From a virus, in the IMG/VR virus record IMGVR_UViG_3300020421_001669, positions 1-64,000 of that record: a stretch of 64,000 nt of DNA. The stretch is one strand, 5' to 3'. Under the pieces are notes generated by a model, which saw only the letters and a program-made list of their open reading frames with translations, made no database searches and was not told the DNA's origin. Each line of letters starts with the position of its first letter. Position 1 is the stretch's first letter. Shown piece after piece: positions 9,356 to 16,535 of the stretch. The translations under genes were made by a program, and so were the position numbers.

Positions 9356-9458
9356 ACTTGATGAGATAGAACAGAAAGAAAAAGAAAAAAGAAAAGAAGA
9401 AGAACTCCAACGCAAGTTAGAAAAAATGCGAGAGAGAGACCCCTTTATCTATGACTAG
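9246..9458 (+). CDS. Small highly charged coiled-coil protein
   Basis: A 70-residue lysine- and glutamate-rich protein, with residues 28-62 almost entirely E, K and R in a probable coiled coil. I choose ATG 9246 because GGAGA lies 8 bases before it; an in-frame ATG at 9219 lacks such a site. It overlaps the last 110 bases of the dehydrogenase gene in another frame and its stop overlaps the next start. Function is unknown. The charged run is encoded by a purine-only stretch, so composition alone could generate part of this frame; the good ribosome site argues it is translated. Confidence 0.55.
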   Translation: MKILKKNKQLHKFMKAGRLTKVIKKALSEVSEKTDSKLDEIEQKEKEKRKEEELQRKLEKMRERDPFIYD

Positions 9459-10260
9459 ACTTGTATCATATGGATGTTCCCACACATCTGGTGCAGAATT
9501 AGCTGACCATATAATGTTGGGGACAGACATAGAAACTGTTGATAAATTAAAATCTAAGTATATCTCTGGTGGTGATACACTACCGCAAGCTTGGAAAAAG
9601 ATTTGGAACGAATATGGATTTTCGTTTGACCCATATTCTAAATTTGATGACATCTTTCGTAGTGTTTCTTTAAAAGAAATACCGCATTTAGAAAGTGGCG
9701 AAGATATATGTAGGTCTTTAACATGGGTAAGGTATCTAACAGAACTACGCGGTCACACACATTACATAAATCGTGGTTTCGGTGGTGGTTCATTAGAACT
9801 TTGTGTATATTTATTGGAAGGGGATATCATTGACGGTATTATTGATACTAAGAAAGATGAAGTTATTGTTCAAGTTCCTCACCCCTATAGATGGATGGAA
9901 TTAGATTTTGATGGGATGCACAAAACCATTACTCCATATGAACAGGGAAACTACTGGAATATGACTTGGAGTTATTATCAATTATTAAGACACATAAAAC
10001 TGTTGGGTGTTAAATATTTTTTTATAGAAAAACCAACATGGAGACTAAGAAATGAAATTAGGGAAGACAATTTTGACTCTTGGTCAAATCCAATCAATAA
10101 CAATAAAGAACTTTTTGCGAAATATTGGAACTGGATTGGAGAAAATGCGATACCAACAAACGATGAGTTTTACTCTAATCCTAAACACGCTGGTGAACAT
10201 TACTACACAGAAACACATAAATTGATGGCGGAAAATTTAAATGATAAGTTGGGGAATTAG
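9451..10260 (+). CDS. SGNH/GDSL-type hydrolase-like protein 1
   Basis: A 269-residue protein with the SGNH block I motif YGCSHTSG (likely nucleophile S10), a block II-like NRGFGGGS near residue 108, a block III-like QVPHPYRW near residue 140 and a C-terminal block V-like region with histidines (HAGEHYYTETH). SGNH enzymes cleave or transfer acyl or acetyl esters on sugars and lipids. It overlaps the preceding small gene and the following carbamoyltransferase. A second SGNH-like gene lies on the other side of the carbamoyltransferase (11644), suggesting that acyl groups and carbamoyl groups are handled on the same molecule. Confidence 0.7.
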   Translation: MTRLVSYGCSHTSGAELADHIMLGTDIETVDKLKSKYISGGDTLPQAWKKIWNEYGFSFDPYSKFDDIFRSVSLKEIPHLESGEDICRSLTWVRYLTELRGHTHYINRGFGGGSLELCVYLLEGDIIDGIIDTKKDEVIVQVPHPYRWMELDFDGMHKTITPYEQGNYWNMTWSYYQLLRHIKLLGVKYFFIEKPTWRLRNEIREDNFDSWSNPINNNKELFAKYWNWIGENAIPTNDEFYSNPKHAGEHYYTETHKLMAENLNDKLGN

Positions 10261-11656
10261 TGCTTGTACACATGACGCTTCTTTAGCGGTTGTTAAAGAT
10301 GATGAGATATTGTTTGCCTCTCATAGTGAGAGATTTAGCGGTATAAAAAATGATGCATTTCTTAATCCAGAAATTATCACGGAAGCAAAAAAGTATGGTG
10401 AACCAGATTATGTTTATTGGTATGAAAATCCTTGGTTAAAATGGACAAGAAAAAAATACGCGGGCCAACAAAGACCGTGGGTAAGTCCTAAAAAATATTT
10501 AAAACACTTTGGAATAAAATCACCCTATTACACTACTCATCACAAAGCACATGCAGCTGCTGGGTATTACACTTCACCTTTTAATAGTTCAGCAGTATTG
10601 GTTATTGATGCTATTGGTGAATGGACTACTACATCCATATGGAAAAATATGGAGAAAAAGTGGGCTGTAAGTTATCCAATATCATTGGGATTGTTTTATT
10701 CCGCGATGACAGATAGAATTGGATTGAAGGCAAATGAAGATGAGTATATTCTTATGGGTATGTCTGCTTATGGTGACCCAGATAGATTTTATGATGATAT
10801 TAAAGAATTACTAAAAGAGAATCTACATAGAGGTTGTAAGTGGTGGAATCCACTATTAGAGGAAAAAGATTATTTCGATGTTGCAGCTGCCACGCAAAAA
10901 ATATACGAAGAACATTTTGTGTCATTGTTAGAAAGAACTAAAGATATGACAGGTGAGGACAATCTAGTTTTCATGGGTGGTTGTGCTTTAAACTGTTTGG
11001 CAAATAGACTTATTCCAGAGCATTTTGATAATCATTGGATAATGCCGAATCCTGGCGATGCTGGTTCTTCTATTGGTGCGATTGCATCTAAAGAATGTAT
11101 AAAACTAAAATGGAAAACTCCGTATCTTGGATATAATATAGAAGGTAAATATCCAACCAACAATCTATTCAAAGAATTGGTAGATAATAAGATAGTTGGT
11201 GTTGCAAATGGGAGAGCTGAATTTGGCCCAAGAGCATTGGGTAATAGAAGTTTACTTGCAGACCCGAAAGGTTCTAAAATGAAAGACCTTGTAAACAAAA
11301 TAAAAAAGAGACAAGAGTTTAGACCATTTGCACCTGTAGTATTAGAATCAGAAGTACACAAGTACTTTGATGTACCAAGGGGATTCCAATCACCATATAT
11401 GCAACATGTGGTTAAATGTAAACAACCAGAAGACTTTCCTGCCATCGTACATAAAGATGGAACTAGTAGGGTACAAACAGTAAACTCAGAACAACACAGT
11501 GGATTATCTCAGTTATTAAGAAAGTGGAAAAAACACAGTGGACACCCGATACTACTAAATACCAGCTTAAATATTAAAGGTGAACCAATCGTCAACGATG
11601 AAAAAGACGCGATTAGGTTTGAAAAAAAGTATGGAGTTAAAGTGTGCGTGAGATAA
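10241..11656 (+). CDS. NodU/CmcH-family carbamoyltransferase
   Basis: A 471-residue carbamoyltransferase. The Kae1-like N-terminal domain begins with GISACTHDASLAVV and has the metal-binding HHKAHAAAGYY motif near residues 101-111, then VIDAIGEW and the MGGCALNC element. The C-terminal domain includes GRAEFGPRALGNRSLLADP, the hallmark of the family. These enzymes move a carbamoyl group from carbamoyl phosphate, through carbamoyl-AMP, to a hydroxyl on a sugar or antibiotic. To my knowledge phage relatives acting on hydroxymethylated DNA bases have also been described, so a DNA target cannot be excluded; no hydroxymethylase gene is seen in this window. Starts 20 bases inside the previous gene. 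Confidence 0.9.
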   Translation: MISWGISACTHDASLAVVKDDEILFASHSERFSGIKNDAFLNPEIITEAKKYGEPDYVYWYENPWLKWTRKKYAGQQRPWVSPKKYLKHFGIKSPYYTTHHKAHAAAGYYTSPFNSSAVLVIDAIGEWTTTSIWKNMEKKWAVSYPISLGLFYSAMTDRIGLKANEDEYILMGMSAYGDPDRFYDDIKELLKENLHRGCKWWNPLLEEKDYFDVAAATQKIYEEHFVSLLERTKDMTGEDNLVFMGGCALNCLANRLIPEHFDNHWIMPNPGDAGSSIGAIASKECIKLKWKTPYLGYNIEGKYPTNNLFKELVDNKIVGVANGRAEFGPRALGNRSLLADPKGSKMKDLVNKIKKRQEFRPFAPVVLESEVHKYFDVPRGFQSPYMQHVVKCKQPEDFPAIVHKDGTSRVQTVNSEQHSGLSQLLRKWKKHSGHPILLNTSLNIKGEPIVNDEKDAIRFEKKYGVKVCVR

Positions 11657-12510
11657 AGTATCATAATGGTGAAACTATAAAGGTAGACGGACTACATTTC
11701 TATGGGTGTTCTTATATTGCTGGACAGGAATTACTTGACCATGAAATACCAGACCCAATGGCTATTGACCCCAAAAAGATGATGCAACAAAAAGGAGAAA
11801 GAGTCGAAGATTATTATAGACGAAAACTTGCTAGAGAACTTCTTTTTAAGAAAAAACTAAAACTAGAAAAACAATTATCTTGGTGTCAACACACAACCAA
11901 CCAACTAAAACTTAGATGTTATAATCATGGTATACATGGATGTTCTACTACTCAAGTAAAAGGTTTGATTGTACAACATATGGTACAGGGGTTATACGAA
12001 AAACAAAAAGAAGCTATAGTAGTTGGTATGACAGGATTTGCCAGAGAAATGGTTTTTGCAGAAGATGAATCTATGCTTTTAAATGTTGGAACACTTGGTT
12101 CCGCGAGAAGTTTAGTTGTAGCCACTCATGCAGAAAGAAGAGGTGATGTTCAGTTTGCAAAAAAATATATGATGCTCAAGGGTGTCTACACTTTGTTTTG
12201 GAATTATCTCCATGAAATCTACAATATAATCAATATTTGTGAACTAAATGATATCAAGTTATATCTTATCCCCATGTTAGACCCATTTGACCCCAAATGG
12301 TATAAAAAACAATATGACATTGGTTTTAAAGAGGGTGAATTCAATGAACAAATTCAATTTATAGAATCAAAAATAGATAAGTATATAATAGAAGATATGA
12401 AGTTAGACCCTTTGGGGGCTAACATTATAAAACGATTACCAAGGGGCCATCCGTGTGCCGAAAGTCACGAAAAGTACGGTACTAAGGTTGGTGAGAAGTT
12501 AACAATATGA
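11644..12510 (+). CDS. SGNH-type hydrolase-like protein 2
   Basis: A 288-residue protein starting with GTG at 11644, inside the end of the carbamoyltransferase gene. The GTG is needed because the next in-frame ATG would remove the block I motif FYGCSYIAGQE (likely nucleophile S23). A block II-like NHGIHGCST lies near residue 98, a GMTGFARE segment follows, and a histidine-containing HPCAESHEKYG occurs near the end. It resembles the SGNH-like protein at 9451 in motif order but little else. The expected role is esterase or acyltransferase chemistry; the substrate is unknown. Confidence 0.6.
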   Translation: MREIKYHNGETIKVDGLHFYGCSYIAGQELLDHEIPDPMAIDPKKMMQQKGERVEDYYRRKLARELLFKKKLKLEKQLSWCQHTTNQLKLRCYNHGIHGCSTTQVKGLIVQHMVQGLYEKQKEAIVVGMTGFAREMVFAEDESMLLNVGTLGSARSLVVATHAERRGDVQFAKKYMMLKGVYTLFWNYLHEIYNIINICELNDIKLYLIPMLDPFDPKWYKKQYDIGFKEGEFNEQIQFIESKIDKYIIEDMKLDPLGANIIKRLPRGHPCAESHEKYGTKVGEKLTI

Positions 12511-12803
12511 ACAACATATTAAGGTTCCCCACCAAAAAGAAATGGGAACCTACTGGATACAGAATTAATCTATACACAGAAGAGGATATCTATATAGTTC
12601 TCTTATGCCTCAACATCTCCGATGATTTAGATGAACCGCAAAAATGGGTCAGAAAAGACCTACGCACCTTAGAGCCAGAATTTGTTATAGACAAGATGTC
12701 TACATGTCTTGACAATCAAGTTTTGTCCGATGCTTGTAAAAAAAGTATTAGGAAAATAATCAATTCAATAGAGGTCATACCTCTGTCAGCACTACACAAT
12801 TAA
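12507..12803 (+). CDS. Small protein of unknown function upstream of phoH
   Basis: A 98-residue soluble protein with an ATGA overlap to the previous gene. I see no family motif; it has three cysteines and a mixed alpha/beta composition. Immediately after its stop codon lies a strong AAGGAG ribosome site followed by ATG TAA, a start-stop pair described separately. Position suggests co-transcription with the upstream cassette and phoH. Confidence 0.65.
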   Translation: MNNILRFPTKKKWEPTGYRINLYTEEDIYIVLLCLNISDDLDEPQKWVRKDLRTLEPEFVIDKMSTCLDNQVLSDACKKSIRKIINSIEVIPLSALHN

Positions 12804-12874
12804 GGAGAGACCATGTAATAGAAATCTTTATGATGGATATCAATTTTTTAACCAACCATCTGGAGAGATACCAA
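12804..12874 (+). promoter_or_regulatory. phoH leader with start-stop codon pair and two ribosome sites
   Basis: The interval holds AAGGAGAG (12803-12810) followed at 12813 by ATG and immediately by TAA, then an ATG at 12830 in the phoH frame without a good ribosome site, and finally GGAGAG at 12862-12867 seven bases before ATG 12875. The second site is the best candidate for phoH initiation. The ATG-TAA pair could stall or recycle ribosomes, but this is only a pattern in the sequence. Confidence 0.35.
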
Positions 12875-13636
12875 ATGCCAAGACGCAAAACGAACCTTCA
12901 AGTAATCGAAAATTTAAATTCCGATGTGAAAAGGGTGAAAGAGAAATCTACCTTAAAAATGCGTATAGAGGATTTAATTACAGTCGATGCAATCACAGAA
13001 ACCCAAGGACAATTTTTTGCAGAGTATAAAAAAGATTGTAAAGCAATGTTACTACATGGGTGTGCTGGTACAGGAAAAACATACATTGCCCTGTATCGAG
13101 CATTAGAGGAGGTTTTACAAAGAGGAAACCCATACAAGAAAGTAGTCGTTATTCGGTCAGCAGTCCCATCAAGAGAGATAGGTCACTTGCCGGGCGATGA
13201 AACAGAAAAGACACAAGTATACATGCAACCATATATTGACATGTGTTCCGATTTATTCCCAAAGAAAACACAAGCATTCCAAAGACTAATTGAACAAAAA
13301 TATGTAGAGTGGATGATTACATCTTTTGTAAGGGGAATCACACTGGACAATTCAATTATAATAGTCGATGAATGTCAAAATATGAACGACATGGAGATAA
13401 ATTCAATCATAACTCGCGTAGGACACAATAGTAAGATACTATTCTGTGGAGATTTCCGTCAAACAGACCTATATAAAAGAGGTGATTTGAGTGGATTGCA
13501 GAAATTCATGGTAATTGCTGAAAATATGCCTTCATTTAGGACTTTAGAGTTTGATACAGACGATATTGTTAGGTCTGACCTAGTAAAAGAGTACTTAGTG
13601 GCGAGAATGTCATACGAAGAACAATATGGTACTTGA
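12875..13636 (+). CDS. phoH: PhoH-like ATPase
   Basis: A 253-residue P-loop ATPase of the PhoH family, very common in T4-like marine phages. The Walker A motif is HGCAGTGKT, the Walker B motif IIIVDECQNM, and GDFRQTD is the sensor-type segment typical of PhoH and superfamily 1 helicases. I choose ATG 12875 because of a GGAGAG site seven bases upstream; ATG 12830 in the same frame would add 15 residues. Its exact role in phages is unsettled; host PhoH belongs to the phosphate-starvation regulon and has been linked to RNA metabolism. The last codons overlap the -35 box of a promoter for the next gene. Confidence 0.9.
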   Translation: MPRRKTNLQVIENLNSDVKRVKEKSTLKMRIEDLITVDAITETQGQFFAEYKKDCKAMLLHGCAGTGKTYIALYRALEEVLQRGNPYKKVVVIRSAVPSREIGHLPGDETEKTQVYMQPYIDMCSDLFPKKTQAFQRLIEQKYVEWMITSFVRGITLDNSIIIVDECQNMNDMEINSIITRVGHNSKILFCGDFRQTDLYKRGDLSGLQKFMVIAENMPSFRTLEFDTDDIVRSDLVKEYLVARMSYEEQYGT

Positions 13637-13661
13637 CTTTTGCTAAAAGGCCGTGTATAAT
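13633..13661 (+). promoter_or_regulatory. Sigma-70-type promoter upstream of the nuclease gene
   Basis: TTGACT at 13633-13638 and TATAAT at 13656-13661 are separated by 17 bases, close to the consensus of bacterial housekeeping promoters. The -35 box overlaps the phoH stop codon. The downstream gene begins at 13689. The -10 context GTGTATAAT recurs at the promoters before gp32 and before 48764, which supports it as an early or middle phage promoter read by host polymerase. Confidence 0.8.
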
Positions 13662-13688
13662 GGTCACATAATATAGGATTTTTACATA

Positions 13689-14348
13689 ATGTTTACACAT
13701 ATTGACAAAAAGCACGATTTCCCCCAGTTAATGAGGGAGAATTTTGAAGGAAAACGGACATATGTAACGGAAAATGGTGATAGATACCCTTCTATCACCA
13801 CCGTTCTTGGATATAAGATAAAACCAGCCATAAAAGCATGGAGAAAGAAGGTAGGAGAACAGGCAGCGAACAAAATATCGCGTCAATCGTCTGTTCGAGG
13901 AACCAAAATTCATGGTATTTGTGAGGATTATCTTAATAACAAGGAACTTGATACTAAAATGTTGTCCTTTGTAGAGGAAGACATGTTCGATAACATGCGC
14001 CTTTACCTTGATAAGATAGATAACATACACGCGATTGAACAATTTTTGTACAGCGACCATCTAAGACTTGCTGGTCAGGCTGATTGCATCGCTGAATTTG
14101 AGGGAAAATTGTCAATCATCGACTTTAAGACATCCGCAAAACTCAAAAAGAAGTCATATATCAAGAATTATTTCGCTCAATGTGCTGGTTATGCCATCAT
14201 GTTTGAGGAAAGAACTGGTATTCCAATAGACCAAAGTGTAATTATTATAGGTGTACAAGACGAAGAACCACAACTTTTTGTAGAACATCGTGACAATTAC
14301 ACAGATTACCTACTAGAATGTAGAGATTTGTATGAAAATAACGCTTGA
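13689..14348 (+). CDS. PD-(D/E)XK nuclease (RecB/Cas4-like)
   Basis: A 219-residue nuclease of the PD-(D/E)XK superfamily. The core is LAGQADCIAEFEG followed by IIDFKTSAK, which supplies the metal-binding Asp residues and the catalytic Lys, and a downstream QCAGYA helix is typical of RecB-like exonucleases. The N-terminal part (YPSITTVLG) resembles phage exonucleases of T4-like marine viruses. It is likely to work in DNA replication, recombination or host DNA breakdown. It has its own promoter and its stop overlaps the -35 box of the tmRNA promoter. Confidence 0.8.
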   Translation: MFTHIDKKHDFPQLMRENFEGKRTYVTENGDRYPSITTVLGYKIKPAIKAWRKKVGEQAANKISRQSSVRGTKIHGICEDYLNNKELDTKMLSFVEEDMFDNMRLYLDKIDNIHAIEQFLYSDHLRLAGQADCIAEFEGKLSIIDFKTSAKLKKKSYIKNYFAQCAGYAIMFEERTGIPIDQSVIIIGVQDEEPQLFVEHRDNYTDYLLECRDLYENNA

Positions 14349-14378
14349 CATTTGGTTGGTAAGCTGGTATTATAAATA
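14345..14378 (+). promoter_or_regulatory. tmRNA promoter, sigma-70-like overlapping a late-type motif
   Basis: TTGACA (14345-14350) and TATTAT (14368-14373) are 17 bases apart. The -10 box runs into TATAAATA (14371-14378), which matches the T4-type late promoter motif. If both are used, the tmRNA would be made early from the host-type promoter and late from the phage-type one. The first is well supported by spacing and match; the second may be a coincidence. Confidence 0.7.
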
Positions 14379-14379
14379 A

Positions 14380-14645
14380 ATTAACTCGTTGAAACAAGTC
14401 AAACGGTTAACAGGACGAGGGTGCAAATCCCTCCGCCTCCACCAATTAATCCTTATAGACTCGACTAAGGGGGCGAATAGGATCGACTGGGACTTATTAG
14501 AGGAGTGGAGAGTTCGGAAATGGAGCTGCCGTAAGTGCGACAAAACTATAAACGCAGAAGAAGATACTGCTTATGAGGATTACGCTTTAGCGGCGTAAAA
14601 TCGCTCGGGGTTCGGGGACGCCTATCAACAGAAGTCCCCATTTTT
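14380..14645 (+). ncRNA. ssrA: Circularly permuted (two-piece) tmRNA
   Basis: Gene order is acceptor piece, spacer, coding piece. The acceptor piece has a T-arm (GAGGG/CCCTC at 14417-14433, loop TGCAAAT) followed by CGCCTCC and an encoded ACCA at 14441-14444. After a 24-base spacer (14445-14468) the coding piece starts GGGGGCG (14469-14475), which pairs with CGCCTCC over 7 bp including G3-U70, the alanine identity pair. GACTT (14491) can pair with AAGTC (14396) to start helix P2. The resume codon GCA at 14554 follows TATAAAC and encodes AEEDTAYEDYALAA, then TAA at 14596-14598. A GGGGAC/GTCCCC hairpin and T run close the gene. tmRNA rescues stalled ribosomes and tags the product for proteolysis. 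The T-loop has G where TTC is usual. Exact ends are estimates. Confidence 0.93.
14614..14645 (+). terminator. Hairpin and T run at the end of the tmRNA gene
   Basis: GGGGAC (14614-14619) and GTCCCC (14634-14639) form a 6-bp G/C-rich stem with a 14-base loop, followed by A and five T. It fits a rho-independent terminator, though the same stem could be a structural element of the coding piece of the tmRNA. Confidence 0.6.
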
Positions 14646-14670
14646 ATCTCATTAAGAGAAGGAGGAAGAT

Positions 14671-14781
14671 ATGTGGTTAATTACAGGACTCATTATCGGA
14701 GTCGTAGTTGGAGCATGGATTAAAGACCGAAAATCTTGGTTAGATTTTCTTGACTCACCATTTGATAAGCTGCCGTTTTAA
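14671..14781 (+). CDS. 36-residue single-pass membrane protein
   Basis: A short gene with a strong ribosome site (GGAGGAAGAT directly before ATG 14671). The product has one hydrophobic segment at residues 2-17 (LITGLIIGVVVGAW) followed by a charged, tryptophan-containing tail. It lies between the tmRNA and an exported cell-wall hydrolase gene, so a lysis role (holin-like or spanin-like) is possible, but it is smaller than usual holins. I do not recognise a family; the case for a real gene rests on the ribosome site and the clean membrane segment. Confidence 0.6.
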   Translation: MWLITGLIIGVVVGAWIKDRKSWLDFLDSPFDKLPF

Positions 14782-14798
14782 CAAACTAACACTTTCAA

Positions 14799-15353
14799 AT
14801 GTACAGTTGGTTTTTGACCGCCGTATGTGCTGTATCACTTTGTTTGATACCAGTACAAAATGCGAATGACTACTTCATCGAAGAAGACAGGGTTTTAGTT
14901 GTTGACGAAGCAATAATCTTTATCGATAAAGAAATATCTTGTCTTGCAGTTAACATTTATCATGAAGCAAGGGGCGAAAGCAAAGAAGGTAAACTTGCAG
15001 TTGCTTTCGTAACCTTGAATCGTGTTAAAAGTAATGCATATCCAGACACAGTTTGTGGCGTTGTTTATCAAGGATACCACAAACCGTCTTGGAGAGATGA
15101 AACAAAAATGGTTCCAATCAGGCATCGTTGTCAGTTTAGTTGGTACTGTGATGGTAAACCCGACATAGTACGCGATTTCAACATATACGAAGAAATCATT
15201 AAACTGTCAATAGATGTTTGGGAAGATAGGTATGAAGATAATACAAATGGAAGTTTGTTTTATCATGCCGATTATGTGGAACCGACATGGGCGCAACACA
15301 TGGCGAAAACAGTAAAGATAGATAGACATATATTCTATACCGCGAGTTATTAA
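14799..15353 (+). CDS. SleB-family cell-wall hydrolase with signal sequence (endolysin candidate)
   Basis: A 184-residue protein. Residues 1-23 form a signal peptide or signal anchor (WFLTAVCAVSLCLIPV). The rest is a Hydrolase_2/SleB domain: CLAVNIYHEARGE, with the conserved catalytic Glu region, then VTLNRV, CQFSWYCDG and FYHADYVEPTWA. SleB enzymes are lytic transglycosylases that cut peptidoglycan. A secretory signal on a phage lysin fits export by the host Sec pathway before lysis. Ribosome site before the ATG is weak. Its stop shares bases with the next start (TAATG). Confidence 0.8.
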   Translation: MYSWFLTAVCAVSLCLIPVQNANDYFIEEDRVLVVDEAIIFIDKEISCLAVNIYHEARGESKEGKLAVAFVTLNRVKSNAYPDTVCGVVYQGYHKPSWRDETKMVPIRHRCQFSWYCDGKPDIVRDFNIYEEIIKLSIDVWEDRYEDNTNGSLFYHADYVEPTWAQHMAKTVKIDRHIFYTASY

Positions 15354-16273
15354 TGACAAACAAGACTCATAATTTTATCGTGACAGGTGGATGTGGATTT
15401 ATTGGTTCACATTTAGTAGAAGCATTACTCCTACATGGACAGAATGTTCTTGTCATAGATGATATGAGAACTGGGAAGACTAAACTCGATAGTAAGAATG
15501 TAGAGTACTTACATCAAGATGTTGCATCAGCAATTCCAGTTGGAAAGTTTGACGCAATATTTCACCTAGCCGCCACGCCCAGAATTAGGTTATCTCAGAA
15601 AGACCCATTCGGGACAATCACAAATAACTTTAATTCAACAATGGTTGTTGCTGAGTATGCAAGAAGAGAACGAATTCCTTTGTTTTTCGCTGCTTCTTCT
15701 AGTACTCAGTTTCTTCATCATCAAGATAATCCTTATACTTTTTCTAAATGTGTAAATGAAGAAGTCTTACAACTCTATAATAAAATATACGATTTAGAAT
15801 ATCACATGTTGTATTTCTATAATGTATATGGCCCGCGAGAAGCAGACTACGGTGAATATAGTACTGTAGTTAGAGCATTTAAAAAATGCGTAGAAGAGGG
15901 AACCCCTCTCAGAGTTTTTGGTAGTGGTAGAAAACAGAGAGACTTTACTCACATACACGATGCCATAGATGGTATACTAAAATTGCTAACAACAAAAAGT
16001 AAACCAAGAAATGTTCATTTAGGTTCTGGTAATCCAGTAAGTATATTGGATGTCGCAAAGGCATTTGACCATGATTTCATTCATGAATTCGATAAGCCTG
16101 GCGAGGCAGAAATAACAGAATGTGAAAAACCATATATTGAACCTTCATATGATGTTATAGCATATATCAAAAAATGGAAACAAGATTTTGAAGAAGAACA
16201 AATATTACATAATGTAAACAAAGATTTAAGAAAAGTGGAAGAAAAATATGCCAAAATTGATAGTGGACAATGA
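15353..16273 (+). CDS. NAD-dependent sugar-nucleotide epimerase/dehydratase
   Basis: A 306-residue extended short-chain dehydrogenase. The N-terminal VTGGCGFIGSH binds NAD, HLAATPRI follows, an SSS segment provides the catalytic Ser, and YTFSK supplies the YxxxK pair near residue 126; YNVYGPRE is typical of the family. Substrates are normally UDP- or GDP-sugars. Together with the dehydrogenase at 8114 it would allow interconversion of sugar nucleotides for the glycosyltransferase-like genes, although the two genes are 6 kb apart. It overlaps the gp33-like gene by 26 bases. Confidence 0.85.
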   Translation: MTNKTHNFIVTGGCGFIGSHLVEALLLHGQNVLVIDDMRTGKTKLDSKNVEYLHQDVASAIPVGKFDAIFHLAATPRIRLSQKDPFGTITNNFNSTMVVAEYARRERIPLFFAASSSTQFLHHQDNPYTFSKCVNEEVLQLYNKIYDLEYHMLYFYNVYGPREADYGEYSTVVRAFKKCVEEGTPLRVFGSGRKQRDFTHIHDAIDGILKLLTTKSKPRNVHLGSGNPVSILDVAKAFDHDFIHEFDKPGEAEITECEKPYIEPSYDVIAYIKKWKQDFEEEQILHNVNKDLRKVEEKYAKIDSGQ

Positions 16274-16535
16274 CAAAGAAGAAGAAAAGGTTAGTGATGT
16301 ATTCATGGTCACTAAAGAGTTTCATACATCAGCCGAGTTCTCACAACACATAGAAAAGAAAGCTGTTCAGGCGGGAAATTATATTGATGTTCTTGTTGAA
16401 TATTGTGGCAGAAATGAAATCGAAATAGAGAGTGTTAAGAAATTACTTACAGCATCTCTAAAGGAAAAAATCAAAGCAGAAGCAATTGGACTTAACTTAG
16501 TTAAGGGACAGAAGTCTTGTAAGTTACCTATATGA
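16248..16535 (+). CDS. 33: Late-transcription coactivator, gp33-like
   Basis: A 95-residue protein whose C-terminal half (SLKEKIKAEAIGLNLVKG near residue 70) resembles T4-like gp33, the coactivator that links the sliding clamp to RNA polymerase carrying the late sigma factor gp55. The T4 gene order 33-59-32 is kept here, which is strong support. The N-terminus is acidic. It overlaps the epimerase gene and has an ATGA junction with gp59. It would drive the NATAAATA-type late promoters seen before virion genes. Confidence 0.7.
   Translation: MPKLIVDNDKEEEKVSDVFMVTKEFHTSAEFSQHIEKKAVQAGNYIDVLVEYCGRNEIEIESVKKLLTASLKEKIKAEAIGLNLVKGQKSCKLPI

Noticed and set aside
9360-9405. Purine-only stretch as a simple repeat or regulatory tract
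   Set aside because: Explained by codons for a lysine- and glutamate-rich helix in the small gene at 9246.
14389-14598. 69-codon open frame as a protein gene
   Set aside because: It runs through the tRNA-like part of the tmRNA; only its last 14 codons, the tag, are translated, in trans from the resume codon.
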